Assembly: GCA_950295325.1 (NCBI GenBank)
Contig: OX485804.1
Coordinates: forward strand, 10,542,001 to 10,606,000
Length of the DNA stretch: 64,000 bases
From: Polytrichum commune
Lineage: Eukaryota; Streptophyta; Polytrichopsida; Polytrichales; Polytrichaceae
Reading direction: 5' to 3'
In this document: one piece after another, positions 36,752-49,292 of the stretch
Layout: the number at the start of each line of letters is the position of its first letter
Numbering within the stretch: position 1 is the stretch's first letter
Program-made: the position numbers and the translations under genes
The notes under the pieces: model-generated
Seen by the model: the letters and a program-made list of their open reading frames with translations, nothing else
Told to the model about the DNA's origin: nothing
Databases searched by the model: none

Positions 36752-36753
36752 TA

Positions 36754-37560
36754 GTTAGGATGGTGGGTTCTTCTCCTTGGGGAATCTCTCATATGATGAT
36801 TGTCCAAAACACCTACAAAGAGGAGGGTGAATTTGAGGTGGGGACGATGAAAATGTGGATTCTTAGCGTAGAGCCCAAATGTTGTTATTTAAAGCTTAAA
36901 CAAACCCTAAATCAGGATAAGAAATCCCGCATTATTCTAATTAGCATAATTTGGGATGAATCAACAACCAACTTACACGGGGTCAGTTTTTACTACTGAC
37001 CCTTCAATAAGTGGTTGGGAAACGAATTTGGTTTTCACATGTGTACTCCACTCCACTCCACTCCAATCTATGATGCATTTCCATTGCACAATGCATCAAT
37101 ACCGTTGCACTGTGTTATAGGAGCAAACCTTGAGGGGAGGGTCCGACGTTTTTTTGGAAAACCCCAACACGAAGGGCCTCTCGCTACTCAAAACACATGG
37201 AAGATTCGAGTGACACAATACATGCCGAGGCCCTCGTAATGCACTTGTCCCCCCGTAATACCCCCCCTGAAAAAGGGAGGCAATCCAACATAACGTGTCG
37301 AGTGTGGGAGAATGCATCTAGATTACACACCCAAACAGAATCCCGAGTATGTTCATGTTACAAGTACAACCCGTAATGGTGGGAACACACCACCCACCTA
37401 GTATTATTCATCAAGATTCCTTGACACAAGACAAATATTAAAAGAATCCCACAAAAACACCAGCGTGTTGAGTCACCAAATTGTTGTTATTGTTGTTGTT
37501 CTTTAAGAACTACACTACACTACACTACACCACACCAACATTAGCCCAACAACCTAGCTA
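36754..37560. other. Intergenic upstream of the SRO gene
   Basis: A 118-codon plus-strand frame (36643-36999) overlaps the neighbouring MITE and has no recognised domain. A (CACTA)-type run lies near 37511-37530. GC content rises toward 37.6 kb. Confidence 0.45.
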
Positions 37561-38406
37561 ACACACGGACGAACACACTCACTCACTCACAAAGGGAACG
37601 GGAACGAAAACTAAAGCTCACCGAAATCCCCTTTGTCCACGGTGCACCGGATGGTTCCGGGGAAGGATTGGAAGGACGGGTTGGCCGGGTGACCCGCAGC
37701 GGAGGACGGGGGGTAGGGGGCGGGTTGGCGGGGTGACCCGGCGAGCCCGCGTCGCACCCGGCGGGGCCCGGTCAGAAAGGGAAGACTTGGGGGCTTGGGA
37801 GGGGGACTTGCGTTGGCAGGGGGGGACTTGACTTGGGGCCTACTCTAAAGAGAGTGCCGGCCACGGAAGGTGAAGAAGCGGTGGGAGAGTGTGCGTGTGG
37901 GGCGACGGAGGAAGAAGGCCGAGGAGGAGAGAGAGAGAGAGACGGGGACCGGGGGGGGGGAAGATGGCGATGGCGAATAACACCATCATCAGCAGCACTA
38001 TGGCAACAGCGCCCGTTTATGAAAACCCGCACGGCCGCTACTTATATTTGCGTCTCCTGCCGTTACTGCCTTTGCAGCATGTGTGAGTGCCTCTGACTCC
38101 ATCGCCGCGCGCTCTCTTAGGGTATCAACCACCTTGTATGAAACCCTCGCAGAGCGGAATCGGGGCGCATGGGGGCGAGGTTAGTTTTGTTAGGGCAGAT
38201 TTAACTTGTGGCAGAGTGTAGGAATAGTGCTGGTGATGCCGGTAGGAATTTTTATATAGCGGCCCTAGGTTGGGGGTCGGGGTTTGACATTGTGCTCTGG
38301 TGTGTTGGACTTCCGCAGGAGTTCCGACGGCGTGCTCTAGATGTATGTAAATACAATTGTATCAAGGATCATTCTTTTAAAATTATTAGTAGTTACCTTG
38401 TGTATA
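37560..38406 (+). promoter_or_regulatory. GC-rich promoter/leader of the SRO gene with a probable leader intron
   Basis: From about 37.6 to 38.1 kb the sequence is very GC-rich, with GA-rich runs (GAGAGAGAGAGA near 37928), unlike its surroundings. A good donor (GTGAGT at about 38082) and a pyrimidine-rich acceptor ending in CAG (about 38316-38318) could bound a leader intron. A short frame starts at the ATG in AAGATGGCGATGGCG (about 37964) and runs to the donor; it does not join the SRO frame, because a TAG precedes the first SRO-frame ATG at 38341. It may be an upstream frame. No TATA box was assigned. Confidence 0.45.
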
Positions 38407-41400
38407 ATGGCAGTGGTTAACCATGGAATTCTGTACAACAAACGCAACAGTAATCATGATGATAGTCGTATGCCTATCCCTCCTCCTCCTCCTCGAGGAT
38501 TCTTCGATGGTAGCAACCGGAAGCGCAAGCAAGCGTGCAAGTTTGCTGCTCAAATACGTGCAGTGGCATCATGTATTGGAGGCCAGACAAAGTGGAAAGC
38601 ATTTAAGCGGACTCGAACAAATGAGAGTGATGGCACGGATGGCGCGGATGGCGCGGATGGCGCGGAGTCTCCAGAGGCAACTTGTCTGCACGGCAAGGAT
38701 GCCATGGAATTTTTTTCCCAGGGCCAGATGCATCACATTGATGCCCGCATGGGGGTCTGGAATAATGATAAGGTGTGCAAAGCTTCCGGGACCCTTTGTG
38801 AAGGGGCTGGTGACTTAGTGAAGAGCGCAGCATCATCGGTGGTCCAGAGCCCCTGGCGGTTTATGTTTTACGAGAAAGGGGATTGGGTGGAGTATCCTGA
38901 GGAGGCAAGTCGGGTAGCATGGGAGAATCTGAGAGCAGGCAGCCCAACGGCTGAAGTTACCGTGCAGGGGCGTGGAGTGTACCTTCTAAATTTTTCAGAA
39001 ATGGTGCAAGTTAACCGTCAAACAGGTTATATACGATCAATTGCATGGATAGACGATGCTCAGCAGTGTTCAGTGCCGGTGCAACCTATTGAGGGCCCAC
39101 CTATGGTGCAGTCATCATCATCATCTGTGGGTGATCATCACGTGGACATTATTCCAGTACATAAAGCATGGGTCAACCAGCATCGGGCGTCATGGCGGGA
39201 TGGGGCAACCAATTCGATGGCGAATTGTCTCCTCAGCTCCGCCCAGAGGAGTCCCGGTTGCGAGTTCCAGTTAATGGAGTCGGTTGTATCATCACATGAT
39301 GATGTCGATGATTCTGCAAGAGTGGCAGTGGATACCGATTTTGAAACAGTCTCATTTCCAGCCAATGCACGACCCATTGACCTTCATGACACTGGTTACG
39401 GTTTGGGTTCTGCTATTGCAGTTGATTGTGGGATGGAACCATCCAGTAACGGTTATGTTGCTGGACATAGTTTGGATGCTTCTACTACTGCAGTTGGTTG
39501 TGCGTCCAAAATGTCACACATGTCATCTGAAGTCAACAATGAACAACGAACTGACAGCGTTCGGAACTCATCGCGCTACCCAATGCTTGGCAACAAGCTC
39601 CTGGCTTTGGACAGTGGAGAAGAAGAGTTCGAGTTTGTCAAGAGAAAATTTATTGGAGGGCTCACCAAGTTTGGTGGGGAGACTATTATTACTGGAATAT
39701 ATCGAGATGCCAGTCCTCTAGGACAGGCTCGGCAGCAAGCCTTTCAAAGACAGCAAGAGTTGACGGAACAGGCTCGCGGTAATGCCAATGTACGCTATGC
39801 ATGGCACGGGACTTCAAAGGCAGGAGTGACTGGGATAGTTCTTCATGGCTTTGGACAGCCAAGAACAGCAAAGAATGGCTCCGCATATGGAGTAGGAGTT
39901 TATCTTGCCCCTGAGAATCACGCATATGTCAGGTGAAGCCTATACTTTTCATGACGAGAGATGTGAGTGGGTATTGGGGCTGCCAGTAAAGTGGTCGGTC
40001 GATGAAGATCAGTGTTCAGTTGTTTGTGAGCTCTGGTGAGTTTGGGATATGCATCTCTCTTGACTCATTGAATCCTATTGAGGGTGGCAGCAAGAACTGC
40101 ATGATGCTCAAATTTGGATCAGAAATGCATATTGTTTTTTCCAATTACTATCTCAAAACACTAATTTTTTTTTCTCTTTTTGGGTGTGTGTGCAGCTGTG
40201 TCTATGCAGATAATGATGAAAATGGTGAGAAACATGTAGTTCTGTGTCAGGTCATTGTAGGAGCTTGTGAGCTGGTGAAACCCGGATCGGAACAGTTCCA
40301 TCCTAGCAGTGAGCAATTTGACACAGGTGTAGATGATCTTTTATCACCCAAACGGTTGATTGTGTGGTCCACCCACATGAATACACACATTCTCCCTGTT
40401 TATGTGGTCAGCTTCAAACTCCCTTGTAGATGGCATGGTAAGCATTCACATCTGCAAGTGGCACATCTACCATTAATATTTGTTTCATAGTATCTCTTTT
40501 TGTGTTAGCTCAATCCCATGTACTACTTGCTTAATGTTTTCTGTCATTATTCATTTACAAGACTAGCACGAACCTGATATGGTGCTTCATCTCTAAATGT
40601 TTGGCAGAGCTGTTGACTTCTTTTCAAGAGAAGCATAGAGGTTTTTCAAAATTCTGTCAAGAACTTCCCAGGAAGCCTTTCATTTTCGCAAACCAGGTGA
40701 GTGCTTCATTATGTTAGACACCCGTTGTTTTCATGATGGACTGTTTCTAGATAGCCCTGGTGGTCAGCATAAATGTTTGTCTAAGATTCTTCAGGACTAG
40801 TTGCATTTTGTGTCTCAAGCAAAGTAAGAATATGATCTCATAACTGCACTCCACACCATTTCCGATAAATTCTGGCTACTAATGATTGGTGTTGTCGAGT
40901 CATTGATCCTATGTGTTTTTTTGTTTTATTTACTAAGCAGCAATTGCAGTGATTACTGATTAGTTTCAGTTCTCTGCAGATATGTCAAAGGAAGGAATGT
41001 GTACATGAAGAGCTGCACAAGCGTTCTTACTGCCGGACACAAGGACAGGCACCAACATCAGCCTCTGTATCTTTTCCTAGCTTGTTCACTCTACTTCAAC
41101 CCCTCATGTGTGAAGAGAAGCTGCAGATGCTGAAACATTATTATCATCAGTTCAAGGTATAGGCTACACGTTTGAAATAGATATTCTTTCTATGTGCATG
41201 TTTTGATTTGTTTTTCTCTATCTTGCTATCTGAGCACTATTATCCATTTTAACCAAGACATCCATTTTTACAATACACTCAAAAAAAACATTGGTTCATA
41301 TTTAACAAGAAGAGCATTCAAAGGCACTTGTTGCTGAGTCAACAAAGATCTTCATGTGTGTATTTTTGTACTTCGAATTTCAGACTAGATTCTTGTACCA

Positions 41401-41865
41401 AAATCTCAAGGATTGCACTTTTTGTAGGCTCGGAAGTTTCCTCGTGAAAAACTTATACAGGAGTTTCGAAATGTGGTTGGAGATCACCGTCTGGTCCATG
41501 CAATTAAATTGCTCCAGGGTCATCAGGTAGCTTACTTCTCTGTTGATTAATGATGTTTACTGCTAACCCATGTGGAACTCTTCCAGACGTTGTGACTTGA
41601 GGAGGTATTTTTCTATACCCTTGGTAAGCATGAAGTAGAGTTGATGTATCTTGATTAAATAGAAGATGTGCTGTAAAGAGAGTTCAATTGTGTGCATGTA
41701 CTGCACATGGGAGGAGCTTCAAATAGTATGATTTTTCGTTCATTTTCTGACCTTAATTTTGGTTGGCTGCAGATGTCTAAGGAGCAAGAGCAGGTGCTCT
41801 ATGGGTCCCCAACATCTGTTCCTGAAATTAATGTGAGCTTTGCAAGTTCATTGCTCCATGTTTGA
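38407..41865 (+). CDS. RCD1/SRO-family protein (WWE, PARP-like, RST domains), six coding exons
   Basis: Exons, with GT..AG introns: 38407-39932, 40196-40437, 40608-40696, 40980-41156, 41428-41526, 41773-41865; 741 residues, one frame throughout. I chose ATG 38407 (AATGGC context); ATG 38341 would add 22 residues. Seen: Lys/Arg-rich NRKRKQACKFAAQI near residue 40, an acidic TDGADGADGAE repeat, a WWE domain about 150-216 (WRFMFYEKGDWVEY...), a low-complexity linker, a PARP-like domain about 405-590, and an RST domain about 650-711 (SFPSLFTLLQPLM...). Known: land-plant RCD1/SRO proteins are nuclear, bind transcription factors through RST and act in stress and development. The PARP site keeps His467 (WHG) and Tyr499 (GVYLA), but the position of the catalytic Glu is Val577 (ILPVYVV), so polymerase activity is unlikely. 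That alignment is inferred. Confidence 0.93.
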
Positions 41866-44800
41866 AGCACCCACTTATCTCTGCACATCAATCAAGGTGA
41901 GGATGAAGCACACACAGGCTGATTGGTACCTCTGAGGTTATTGATTTAAATAGGTCATATGCCTATGCTCCTCTTATGTGAGGAGCAGAAGTTTTCAGAT
42001 TCTGGACATTAAGTGCAGTAGCCACAATTTTGCTATACTTGTTTTATAGATGTATATGGCAGAATGTGACCGATACGTATCTTCTGAGGATTTCATGGGG
42101 CTTGGTATCAATCGTACAGTTTTACGATATATAGCTTCCAACTCAGCTGACAAATCTTGTTGGTGAGTGGTCGCAGTGCAACATTGCTGTGCATTGTGAA
42201 GGGGCTGCTGTAAGGACTTGTGACTGACTGTCACAATGTTAACAGTGTACTTGATTCATTTTCAATTGTCATGTCACTTGAAATGAATGCAGACCATTCA
42301 ATTTCAGTTTCTTTTTCAGTTTCTTTGAAATAGTGAAATCACCTGGAAACAAGCTAATCAATTGTGGGCTTTGTGTCTATTGCAGGTAAGTTGGGAATTT
42401 TTATAGAATGGGGATGAGGTTGCTTAAGTCAAAAGAGTCTTGTATCCAGCTCTTTTCTGCTCATCGCTCAAGATCTGTTCAGAGAGTAGCTAGCACTTAT
42501 GTTCATTCTACTCTGCGTAAGTGGTAGCTTCAAGGAATAGTTAGAACTAGTGGTTTTTCTCTGCTCAGTAATTAGGGCCTGTTCAGATAGTGGCTTGTCC
42601 ATCAGGGTAATCTGATTTACCCTAGAGCAGATGGCTACTTTGGCTTTGCTACAAATCTGTCGACTAGAATTGTCATGTACAACTTGTCCAATACAAAAGC
42701 TCTTTTTTCACAAGCTGTCTAGTCAGAGTAGCGTATGAGGTTTGGATAGATTTTCAGGTCCACTGTTGCATCTGGGTTCATCACTATCTTCCTGAAAAGT
42801 TCTAGTACTAGTCTTTTTGCAGTTTAGCTTGAACTCCTGAATGCTAGTTCTCCCTGAAGTTCTCTTCTGAATGGCTACACTCTAAGCAGCTGAAAGCTCA
42901 ACGAGTTGGGGAGCGGCCTCAATTTCACTCATACTGATACATTGGTCTTTTCTCGATGGAATTGCACTCTTGCACATACGCAACTTTGGAGCGGAATGTG
43001 TTTCCTTGCCTAGGATAGTTGTGAATAGTTGACAGCATCCCACGTCTACTTCATAGGAATGATTTTTTACACCCCATTCCAAGAGACTTTATCTACCAGG
43101 TTTGAGATTTCTGTAGGAGTTTACAACTTTCTGTTTGTGGGAGCTCGCCTATTTGTAAGGTTGCTCCTATTTTGTACCTGGACATAACTGTGTTTGAATA
43201 ACTTTTTGATCATCGACCTTTCTGTGCAATTGGGTGTGAAACCGAATGGCCAGTTTATATTTCAAATCTTCTCATCAATTTTCTGCATTGTTGAGCACAA
43301 TGCTTTCCAAACTTCACATCATACACTCAGTGTATGTGGCCATTCAAGATACATGCATAGGCTAGTATTGAACATATTATGCAATTGGCGACCTGATAAG
43401 GTCTTGGACAAGTTTCCTGACCTGTTTCATTGAGTATACTGACCTGTAGCAGCCACTCTAGTATAATGTGTTGCAGCAGTTGGCCGGTTTTGGACTGGCA
43501 TAAGACACAAAAATCATCACCCTATACATGCGTTTGAGAAGTTTTGTGCACTTGGGAATTGTACAAATGTAGTGGGGACATTAGTTAATTGGTAATATGC
43601 GTGCCTGTAGACATCCATTTGTATCTACTATTTGCGTAGTCGAGTCTTGGTACTCCAACAATGTGCATACTCAGCAGTAATTAAATTTGGCGGGTCATCT
43701 ATGAGCACAGTAAGATTTTGGTTTCAGTTTCCAACAAATGGGTTTTTCCCAGGGTCATTGCTTTTTTTTTCTTCTTTTTTTTTCATTTTTTTTCCTTTCT
43801 TTAAAAACAAAGAGAGGTCCTGGGGGTTCTCTGACATCATTCAGGTGCTTATTGCAAGGACTTGTCTTCTTTGCAGCGATCGAGGAGTTTTGGGGCAGAA
43901 CAATGCAGAAATTGACACGCCCCAACTAGCAACTGCCACTCAGAAGCGTAACGTCCAACGAATTAACTGAAGACTGCAACAATTATTGGTCAATTTCCTT
44001 GTCCCCACATTTTTATCCCCACATAAAAATCCTGGATCATGGTGGACATCTTTAATGAACCTCGTCATGATGATTACAGTGAAACATAAATTAGGGCGAA
44101 AATGTATAAATCGTTCAAGAAGATGCGGCTCCAAGGCAGAGGGCTTTGAAATTGCTTCATCTTGTACTGTTCATAGTTTATAGTAAAGAGGATGTGTGCC
44201 CAATCCTGATGTATTTAAGAACATCACAGTTGCCAACCACTGATGACTATGGAGAGTACAGTGTATGCAACCTTTTGAGTTCTTATGGACATATTTCAGA
44301 CATTTGAAGGACAAATTCATCAATACAATCCATGATTGTCCGTTTCTCTCATTAAAGGCTGAAATGGCCACAACTAGAACCTTGAAACTACATCTAGTTT
44401 TATAGCTTTTTCTAATTGAACGAAAATGGGTCTGGGTTCCCATAATAGAGCTTGTTGCACTCTCTTCCATTCATGTTGGTACCATGTCTGCAGGGCAAGT
44501 TACAAGCAGAAAGGACTCGAATCGCAAAAGGTTAGTAGTTGTCACCACTTATGGTGCTTGTTTAATGATCAGGTTTTGTATTGGAGTTACAACTCGTCTT
44601 CAAACATATCAACTTGCACATATCAGTTCTCAACGCATTCCTCAGATGTAGTTAGATTTATATTAATGATCTTAATTCAACAAAAATGAATTATGTCTTG
44701 TTTCTATGTTGAAAATATCAGGTACATTCAAAATCATTTGTGGAGTTTTTGATATAGTGTATTGAGATCTTCATCTTGGTGTTGCAGGGAGGCCTTGGCG

Positions 44801-45310
44801 GTCAGGGATGTTTCAAGGGAGACACCACAGCTTGTCGTTTTGGACCTATAAGCATACGAGTTTTATGGTTGGGTTCATTGTATAGCACAATCAATTGAAG
44901 AGATTTGAAGGCATTGCTAGCATAGTTTGACAAGTAACCCCCTTGTCCTTTTTTCACAATCTTCATCATGAGCCAGACACTCTTCTCACAATCGTTCACA
45001 AGATAGACTAATGGATAGAAACATCGGCTCTAGCTAGAGCAAGCATGAGTGAAGAGCCGCTTCGCTGTTTCCCCCTATGGGGCTTGTATTCTATTCAATC
45101 GTAATTGTGCCTTTGTTATTTTGAGTAGTTGTAGCTGTGGGAATAATGTGTGGTGGGGGTTGTCACCTTGAAGTTGTGCAGGCTACTTGGTGGATGCGCC
45201 TTGTTTGAGATAACTGAAGGTCTGGGTCCGAAACCCTAGAGATGGCCCTCTAACAAAGTCATTGGAAATCCCTCACAACGAAATAGTGCATGGATATGCA
45301 CCTTGCATTT
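41866..45310. other. Region downstream of the SRO gene; no firm gene
   Basis: The composition resembles transcribed plant DNA more than the repeat-rich parts, and several splice-like sites occur. One candidate exon pair on the plus strand, about 44495-44530 (after TGTCTGCAG, before GTTAGT) and 44788-44849 (after GTTGCAG), joins in one frame ending TPQLVVLDL then stop. The 112-codon frame at 43632-43970 ends with QLATATQKRNVQRIN. Neither matches a family I know. This may be SRO 3' untranslated sequence, alternative exons or a small unknown gene. Confidence 0.25.
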
Positions 45311-45331
45311 CTAGCATGATCATATAACTAC

Positions 45332-46296
45332 ATGCACAAGATTTCATTAGTCCTCTTGTTGGATAATTTAAAAACAAGGGTGAATCAACCGTTGCTTCCC
45401 ATTCTTCCATTGGGCTTAGAAAGCCCATGTGTTGCTATGCCTTGGAACTGCAACTTCTTGAACAACATTAGAATAAGTATGCACACTCTAAAATGTATAG
45501 ACTCCATAGTGGGCATACTATCAAAATATCAAACCCCCTTGGTAAAATATTTTGGGATAGGAATTAAGGGAAGCTTCCATGCCAACAAAACTTCAACCAA
45601 AGTGTAAACAATTCGAAACAACTAAGCTTCAACAACATGAAGACATGACCAATGAAACAAAAATCAAAACTAAAACCCAAGGCTTGACAAAAACCTTCTA
45701 CACAACCCCCTTGGCCCTAGTGATGTACATGCTTAAAAAATTCATGCAAAATGAAATCGTCCTCAAACTTCTTGAGGATAGACCAATACCCAATATTGGC
45801 TTGAAGCATAAGACTCACCCAAAAGAAACGGAGCACATTCAAGCACGTTTGAATCCACATAATCACACTAAAAAAACCCATTTATTTACACTATTCGTTG
45901 TAAAAGCAAAGTATTTATATTGCTTGCGATTCAACTAGGGCCCCTCAAGATTAGTTGGATGCAAACACAAACCCATGGATGTAGCTCTCCTTCTATGAGG
46001 CATTGAAGTTGAAAATCACAATGCCACAAAAACAAATGAGGAGAAACATATTTAGACAAATTCACCCCCAAAGACATATTTCCACACTCAAGATCTCCAA
46101 AAACTTGCACACATGTAGTGTGCCTTGCTACGATTACCAAATCAAAACTCAATGGACACAAGACACGACACAAGAATTGCCCTCAACTTATGCAAGGAAA
46201 TGTCAAAAATCCAAAGGTGACATGACTGGCTACACTAATGCCAAAGAATCTTTCAGACGTTGCATGCCCTGGCCACAATGGACACTAGCTAGCTAG
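45332..46296 (+). other. Overlapping plus-strand frames, possible decayed retroelement coding region
   Basis: Frames of 91, 119 and 97 codons follow one another (45332-45607, 45579-45938, 46003-46296) in A-rich DNA, Lys/Thr/Gln-rich in translation. Consecutive frames separated by shifts and stops suggest a once longer coding sequence. No reverse transcriptase, integrase or gag motif is recognised. Confidence 0.2.
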
Positions 46297-47543
46297 CCCT
46301 CCACCAACATTAATGGGCTTGAGGTAAATGACAATATTAAACTCCCCCCCCCCCCCTTCCCCCCTACTTCCATGGGTGTCAAGTGAAGACTTAGATATCT
46401 CATCGGGATAATATCTCCCATAAATAAGGGAGGTGACATTTTTATACCGTTCCAATTAACAAAGGCATGTTGATACTGGTGGAAGGAACATTGGTTGGCA
46501 TCTACTGTGACCGGGCCTTTAGAAAATGATTATTCCACCTTCCATTCTTAAACAAGTGTCCAACTTGTCACATTTATGCTCCACAACGCCCCCCCTCCCT
46601 CCTCCCTCTCAACCCCATATGTAGCTATTGAAGTCATGTCCAATAACTTGGTTTTGAAAATGTGTATGTAGATCTAATGACGTGTTTACATTTCAAGAGA
46701 TATTTTGACCATGTAGCCACTTCATGATCACATTATGCTTGCAATAATTTCAGCAATTTGTACCAGCCTTTTGGTTGGCTTCTAGTGCTAAAGTTCTCTT
46801 GTATAGCTTCTTTTGTTGAAATATATCTACAAAATTTTCAATCATAATAAGTAAAAACTTATTGAGTTTTCTTCACAAAAATAGAACTTTCAAATACTTT
46901 GGCAATTTCGGAACTACTATAAGTTTTTCTAAAGCCACCTCGACATTATGGTAGTATTTTTAATTCCAACCAATTATGTCAAGTTTTTCATCAAAAAGTT
47001 ATCATGATTTTTTTCCCAAAATTTTCACATTTAAACCCATTATAAGAGGATTGAAAATATTTCTGTAATTTGAATTGTATAGATGAGATCCTTTGATGCA
47101 GCATCACACCTTTCTTTGGGAAATTGTTCTCTATAAATCCTTGGAAACAATAAAGCGCTTTACCCTTTATGTCCTCATATGCATTTAAGGGTTAAAATCT
47201 CTACATTCAAGTCCTTGAGAGGTTGGAATTGGTGTATGGAGCTGGCTAATTTACTAATGGGCAAGGCAATGAAGTAGGCTAATAACATTCTTTAGTGTGA
47301 TGTGCCTTCACCCATAAAGAATACTGACATCACTTTGGTTATTCTAAAAAAGAAAAAGAAAAGAAAACCTCGATGTTCTCCAACTTCAAGTTGGAGATCT
47401 TTTGAATATGTCATCTTGAGGTCCTCTTCTTCAACACTGGAGCAATCTCCTCAAACTATAAGGAATCCAAGAGAGTTTATGATGCGGACCCCATTTACTT
47501 GTAGTGGTTGGGTTGGATCTTCATTGGAAGTGAATCGCCCTCC
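46297..47543. other. Intergenic, no gene recognised
   Basis: Has a C-run near 46343-46360 and an AAAAAG-rich tract near 47347-47368. The 81-codon frame at 47302-47547 is unrecognised and overlaps the left end of the next element. Confidence 0.45.
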
Positions 47544-47547
47544 TTAA

Positions 47548-49193
47548 CCCTTAAAGGAGGTTGGCAGGTTTTCCGCCAGATGTACAAAGCAGTGTATTTT
47601 GGGGCAGAGGTGCCGTCCTCTGCCCATATGGGTGGCTACAGTGTCGAAATGTGGCGCCGAATATTTTGGGTGGGTGGGCCCGTGAGTGTGGAAGCGATCG
47701 GCGATGTTATTTCTTGAATTGGGTCTGCTCCGATTTACTGATAATTCGGAGAGTGCGATGGGTTCTGGAAACTGAATACGTATGCCTTCTGCTCGCTATA
47801 CGGTGTAGGGCAGGGGTTTGGATGTACGCGGTACTGGGTATGGGGTGCGTCCTTGTGTACTACGGCTCGTGCGAGAGGGAGTCTTCCGGTGACATTGGTA
47901 ACCTGGGCTGGAGGTGACCAAGCATTCTCCTGTACCTGCGTGACCTCATTGGCAAGGGCTGTGGGCGCGTGGACGAATGGGGAGCCCGTTGTGCGGATTG
48001 GCGTGACGTGGGTCTTATGTCCCATGACAGGGGCTTGCCAACCGTCTTCCAATCCATGGAGTGTGGCATGGCGCATTTCGGAAGGGCACTGTGCCATTTC
48101 ACATTGCATTCAGGTTTAGGGTGGACGAGAGAAAGATTGGCAATTCAGGAATGTGCATAAATTCGACAATCAATTTACATATCATTGGTCTGTGAATCCA
48201 AAAATTTCAACAATGGCACTCATATTGTACAGCTGCGCTTAGGGTTTGGAGCACTCAAAAGCTTCTGGCGCTATACATCAACATGACCACCCACCCCCCG
48301 GAGATCTATGTACAACACTACGTCCTGCTGTGGAGTGAGAACTACACAATCTCTTCCCAGACTCCTTATACTCCATGTAACCACGTCCAAGACCTGGAGA
48401 CAACCTTGGAATCGTAGGCAAGTTCCTACTCACGATGTTGAAAGACCAACCAGGACAATCCGCCACAGCAAAGAGGTTTTGTTGCCAAACCGAGTCTCCA
48501 TTTCCCCCCCAAAACGCCGCGATCCAGTACCCACGCCGTAGACCTGGAGACCTCCTTGGAATCGTAGGTGCGTTCCAACTCCAGAAGTTGAAAGGTGAGC
48601 CATGACAATCCGGCACCACCAATGCGTTTCGTTGCCAAATCAAACTCTCCATTTCCCCCCCAAAACGCAGCGATCTAGTACCCACGTCGTGGCGATCACA
48701 ATCCTAAGAGCAGCCCCCAAACATCCAAATCGCCGTCGCTTACCAGTCCGGAAGCCCCTCAACAAACCATCAACAAAATCCAGGAACCCTAAACCTTGAG
48801 TGGAGAAGGTGGAAGGCGTAGGCAAAAGCGGGGGAATGCCCTCGCGCTCCCCTTTGCACACACGAGCGCGAACTTCCAACGACCCCGACCGGCTGAGGAA
48901 GTCACCAACGGCCACCACGAATTACGCCGCGTCACCACACGCATCGTCCTCGCAGTACACGGTCGTCTTCCTCCAGCGCCAGGAATACGTAGAAATACAC
49001 AGCAGACCCCACTTCACACGACCCCGAGATCGGTGATCGACTCCGAATTTTTTTTGAAAATTACACAGAGTTCCCTCTAGTTAGTGCCGACATAGTTGTA
49101 GTTCGGCGAAACCACCAGTTTGTTGATGACAGTCCAGGAGGAGCACCAGACCCTAAACCGTAGGCCATTTTGGCCTATAACCTCCTTTAAGGG
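47548..49193. mobile_element. Candidate piggyBac-like non-autonomous element
   Basis: The left boundary reads TTAA then CCCTTAAAGGAGGTT; the right boundary reads AACCTCCTTTAAGGG then TTAA (49194-49197). That is a 15-bp perfect inverted repeat beginning CCC, bounded by TTAA, the arrangement of piggyBac elements. A small palindrome (TAGGCCATTTTGGCCTA) lies just inside the right end. The 1646-bp interior is clearly GC-richer than the DNA on either side, has no recognisable transposase, and contains a 155-bp tandem duplication. It may be captured host DNA. Because TTAA could instead be part of a longer inverted repeat, the superfamily call is tentative. Confidence 0.5.
48387..48697. repeat. 155-bp tandem duplication within the candidate piggyBac-like element
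   Basis: Both halves contain GACCTGGAGAC, CCTTGGAATCGTAGG, TTGAAAG, GACAATCCG, GTTGCCAAA and CTCCATTTCCCCCCCAAAAC in the same order, at about 48389-48541 and 48542-48697. They differ at roughly one position in six. The minus-strand 135-codon frame across them (48278-48685) therefore reads as an internal repeat (FGGEMES/FWGGNGDS) and is probably not a gene. Confidence 0.8.
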
Positions 49194-49292
49194 TTAAGAA
49201 TGTTATGCAATGCATAGCATGTATAGATTCTCATCTAAACCCATTCCATATTGGTATCCACTATCATGTTGAGGGTCTTTGAACCACTCTAA

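Noticed and set aside
38208-38420. 70-codon frame just upstream of SRO as its N-terminal exon
   Set aside because: It is in a different frame and stops at 38420; the SRO frame has a TAG immediately before ATG 38341.
43632-43970. AVIKFGGSS-like string resembling the aspartate kinase N-terminal motif
   Set aside because: The match is a few residues; the flanking translation is a poly-T-derived Phe-rich stretch, and no kinase domain follows in any frame.
48278-48685. 135-codon minus-strand frame with an internal repeat
   Set aside because: It lies across a 155-bp tandem duplication; the repetition in the protein comes from the DNA and no domain is recognisable.
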